Part shown: positions 61,827 through 64,000 of the stretch, piece after piece | Position numbering within the stretch: the stretch's first letter is position 1 | Layout: every line of letters starts with the position of its first letter | DNA from: Proluteimonas flavola | GTDB taxonomy: Bacteria > Pseudomonadota > Gammaproteobacteria > Xanthomonadales > Xanthomonadaceae | Length of the DNA: 64,000 bases | Reading direction: 5' to 3' | Assembly (NCBI RefSeq): GCF_021191705.1 | Contig: NZ_JAIWPU010000001.1 | Location: 1 to 64,000 of the forward strand | The notes under the pieces: model-generated | Database searches by the model: none | Told to the model about the DNA's origin: nothing | What the model saw: the letters and a program-made list of their open reading frames with translations, nothing else | Program-made: the position numbers and the translations under genes

Positions 61827-61837
61827 TGCGACGCAGT

Positions 61838-61863
61838 GCGGCGGCCCCTCCCGGGGCCGCCGC
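61838..61863 (+). terminator. Hairpin after the TonB-dependent receptor
   Basis: GCGGCGGCCCC and GGGGCCGCCGC form an 11-bp stem with a four-base loop, 12 bases after the receptor stop. No T-run follows, so the terminator call is probable only. Confidence 0.5.
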
Positions 61864-61944
61864 GCCGCGGACGCCATCCGACGACCGCCTCCGCGAGCCC
61901 CTATCATCGTGACCTCCCCAGCGCCCGCGCGGCCGCCCGACGCC

Positions 61945-62652
61945 ATGAACCTGCAGACGCCCATCCTCGTGGTCGACGACGACCCCGAACTGCGCCGCCT
62001 GATCGGCACCTTCCTCGCCGAGCACGGCTATCCGGTCCGGACCGTGGCGAACGTGCAGGAGATGCGCGAGCAGATCGCCCGCTTCCAGCCGCAGCTGGTG
62101 ATCCTCGACGTGATGATGCCCGGCGAGGACGGCCTGAGCGCCGCGCGCCGGCTCGCCAGCGAGGGCGGCCCGGCGGTCATCATGCTCAGCGCGCTGGGCA
62201 CCGACACCGACCGCATCATCGGCCTGGAGGTCGGCGCCGACGACTACCTCGCCAAACCCTGCAACCCGCGCGAACTGCTCGCGCGGGTGCGCGCGGTGCT
62301 GCGCCGCCGCCAGTCCACCACCGCGAATGCCGCGGGCGGCCACCGCTTCGCCGGCTGGCACCTGGAACCGGCCCGGCGCGAACTGCGCACGCCCGACGGC
62401 CGTTTCGTCAACCTGTCCGACGGCGAGTTCTCGCTGCTGCGCGCATTCGTCGAGCACCCGCAGCGCGTGCTCAGCCGCAACCAGTTGCTCGACTACGCGC
62501 GCGGCCAGGACAACAGCGAGGTCTACGACCGCGCGATCGACAGCCAGATCAGCCGACTGCGCCGCAAGATCAACGACTGCGGCCATGGCGAACTGATCCG
62601 GACCGTACGCAACGAGGGCTACATGCTGCTGCCGCCGGTCGTGCGCGGATGA
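61945..62652 (+). CDS. OmpR-type response regulator
   Basis: A 235-residue regulator from the ATG at 61945; a GTG at 61909 in frame adds 12 residues and is possible. The receiver (about 1-120) has VVDDDPELRRL, the phospho-acceptor in LVILDVMMPGEDG, and the lysine in YLAKPCNPREL. The C-terminal winged helix (about 140-235) has ELRTPDGRFVNLSDGEFSLL, AIDSQISRLRRKI and VRNEGYMLL. Its stop overlaps the kinase start by four bases, so the two form an EnvZ/OmpR-type operon. The target genes are unknown; the receptor upstream is one candidate. Confidence 0.95.
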   Translation: MNLQTPILVVDDDPELRRLIGTFLAEHGYPVRTVANVQEMREQIARFQPQLVILDVMMPGEDGLSAARRLASEGGPAVIMLSALGTDTDRIIGLEVGADDYLAKPCNPRELLARVRAVLRRRQSTTANAAGGHRFAGWHLEPARRELRTPDGRFVNLSDGEFSLLRAFVEHPQRVLSRNQLLDYARGQDNSEVYDRAIDSQISRLRRKINDCGHGELIRTVRNEGYMLLPPVVRG

Positions 62653-64000
62653 ACCCGGCGCGCGTCCGGCGCGGGCTGCCGATCCTCGCGCGGACATTCC
62701 TGCTGCTGCTGGCGGCGCTGCTGGTCGCGCACGCGATGGGCGCGGCGCTGTTCCTGCTGCGCGAACGCACGCCCGACGGCGTGCGCCTGACCGAACTGAC
62801 CGCGCTGCTGTCCTCGCGCATGCCGGCGACGAATCCGCGCCTGCAGGTCGCCGACGACGTGCCCGCACCGCCGGCGCCGGACACCGGCCACCAGCGCCAG
62901 GCCGGTCTCGAGCGCCTGCTCGCCGACTGGCTTGACCTGCCGGAGACCGCGGTGCGCGTCTACCTGCCGGACGACGCGACGCGCGAGCCGGCCGGAAGGG
63001 CACCGCCCCTGCCCCCGCCCGACGGCGGCAGGCCCCCGGGCGATGGACCGATGCCCGGCGGACCGCCACCGGACGGACTGCCGCCACCGTTCGGGAACGA
63101 TTTCCCCGCGGACGGCGGCCACCCGCCACCGCCGCGGATGCCGGGACCGCCGGACCACTGGCATCCGGACTCGCCACTGCCGGCCGGCTTCGTCGCCGCC
63201 GCGCGCCAGGACGACGGCAGCTGGCGCGTCGTCACCGGCCTGCAGGACGGCATCACCGACATGGGCGGCCGCCTGGCGATGCTGGTCGTGCTCGGCCTGC
63301 TCGCGCTGCTGCCGCTGGCGTGGTGGTTCTCGCGCGCGCTGTCGGCGCCGATCCGGCGCTTCGCCGAGGCCGCCGACGCGATCGGCCACGACGTGCATGC
63401 GCCTCCGGTGCAACTGGCCGGCCCACCGGAGATCGTCGGCGCGGCGGCATCGGTCAACGCGATGCAGGCGCGCATCGTCCGCCTGCTGCGCGAACGCACC
63501 GAGATGGTCGGCGCGATCGCGCACGACCTGCGCACGCCGCTGGCGCGGCTGGCCTTCCGCCTGCAGGCGCTGCCGGATCCGGAACGCGAGCGGGCCGAGG
63601 CGGACCTGGACGAGATGTCGCGGATGATCGAGGCCGCGCTGGCGTTCCTGCGCGACCAGAGCCGGCCGCCGGTCCGCACGCCGCTCGACCTGCAGGCCCT
63701 GCTCGCGGCGATCGTCGACGACGCCGCGGCCACCGGCGACGACGTCCGCCTGGAACCCGGTCCGCCGTCGCCGTTCGACGGCGACGCGCTGGCGCTGCGG
63801 CGCATGGTCGGCAACCTGGTCGACAACGCGCTGCGCTACGGCGGCTGCGCGCGCCTGCGGCTGCTGTCGGACGCGCGCGGCTACCGGCTCGAGGTCGACG
63901 ACGACGGTCCCGGCATCGACCCGGCGCAGGACGCGGACCTGTTCATGCCGTTCGTCCGCGGCGAGGCCTCGCGCAACCGCGCCACCGGCGGCATCGGGCT
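62649..64000 (+). CDS. EnvZ-type sensor histidine kinase, 3' end beyond window
   Basis: Partial; the first 450 residues are present and the frame is open at the window end. A first membrane helix (about 12-36) precedes a periplasmic region that is strikingly Pro/Gly/His-rich (GGPPPDGLPPPFGNDFP, PPDHWHPD; about 115-180). The second membrane helix is at about 200-225, followed by HAMP, then HisKA with the phospho-acceptor His in MVGAIAHDLRTPLARLAFRL and HATPase_c (NLVDNALRYGG, DDGPGIDP). Its ATG overlaps the OmpR-type regulator by four bases. The missing part should be only the last short segment of the ATPase domain. Confidence 0.93.
   Translation, partial: MNPARVRRGLPILARTFLLLLAALLVAHAMGAALFLLRERTPDGVRLTELTALLSSRMPATNPRLQVADDVPAPPAPDTGHQRQAGLERLLADWLDLPETAVRVYLPDDATREPAGRAPPLPPPDGGRPPGDGPMPGGPPPDGLPPPFGNDFPADGGHPPPPRMPGPPDHWHPDSPLPAGFVAAARQDDGSWRVVTGLQDGITDMGGRLAMLVVLGLLALLPLAWWFSRALSAPIRRFAEAADAIGHDVHAPPVQLAGPPEIVGAAASVNAMQARIVRLLRERTEMVGAIAHDLRTPLARLAFRLQALPDPERERAEADLDEMSRMIEAALAFLRDQSRPPVRTPLDLQALLAAIVDDAAATGDDVRLEPGPPSPFDGDALALRRMVGNLVDNALRYGGCARLRLLSDARGYRLEVDDDGPGIDPAQDADLFMPFVRGEASRNRATGGIG

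Overview
The window looks like chromosome from a high-GC gammaproteobacterium of the Xanthomonadaceae/Lysobacteraceae (Lysobacter or Luteimonas type). Evidence: very GC-rich coding sequence; a homodimeric-type pyruvate dehydrogenase E1; TonB-dependent receptor and OprO/P-type porin genes; NahK-type hybrid kinases; a glutaredoxin-rhodanese fusion; and many REP-like palindromes between genes. Family names come from reading the proteins; no database search was possible. I saw no rRNA, tRNA or CRISPR array.

Left part (1-9.3 kb, accessory). A minus-strand operon encodes a secreted RHS/YD-repeat protein with C-terminal Fn3-like repeats, a separate overlapping gene for the RHS core plus a variable, more AT-rich toxin-like tail, and a lipoprotein that may be its immunity partner. 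An IS4 transposase scrap, a cluster of four direct repeats and a frameshifted Fic gene follow.

Middle part (9.3-46.4 kb, mostly core). In order: aceE; a CHASE3-like kinase with two response regulators in an overlapping operon; a dicarboxylate transporter and malic enzyme; an esterase/porin pair divergent from a second porin; a chemoreceptor; a 168-bp palindromic MITE-like element; a hybrid kinase facing a LuxR-type regulator whose 3' end is partly duplicated; rsgA; an aminotransferase-SGNH hydrolase-methyltransferase operon; a polysaccharide deacetylase; a Grx/IscA-like/rhodanese fusion; a diguanylate cyclase; a PutP-type hybrid kinase; degV; an ATP-pyrophosphatase; and a formaldehyde-detoxification operon (frmR, adhC, a DUF3658-like gene, fghA) with a readable FrmR/RcnR-type operator.

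Right accessory part (46.5-54.7 kb). A type IV minor-pilin operon (pilin, fimT, pilV, pilW and a 727-residue pilX-like protein with a strand-rich extension, no pilY1) lies between a broken GST fragment and a broken ppc 3' end. Next to it sit a decayed restriction endonuclease, an AlbA/Schlafen-type ATP-binding protein and a small coupled gene. Intact GST and ppc genes follow at 54.7-58.3 kb. The repeated GST...ppc order suggests a duplicated locus into which the pilin and defence genes were placed.

Right end (58.5-64 kb). A proline-rich lipoprotein, a TonB-dependent receptor, and an OmpR-type regulator with an EnvZ-type kinase that runs off the window.
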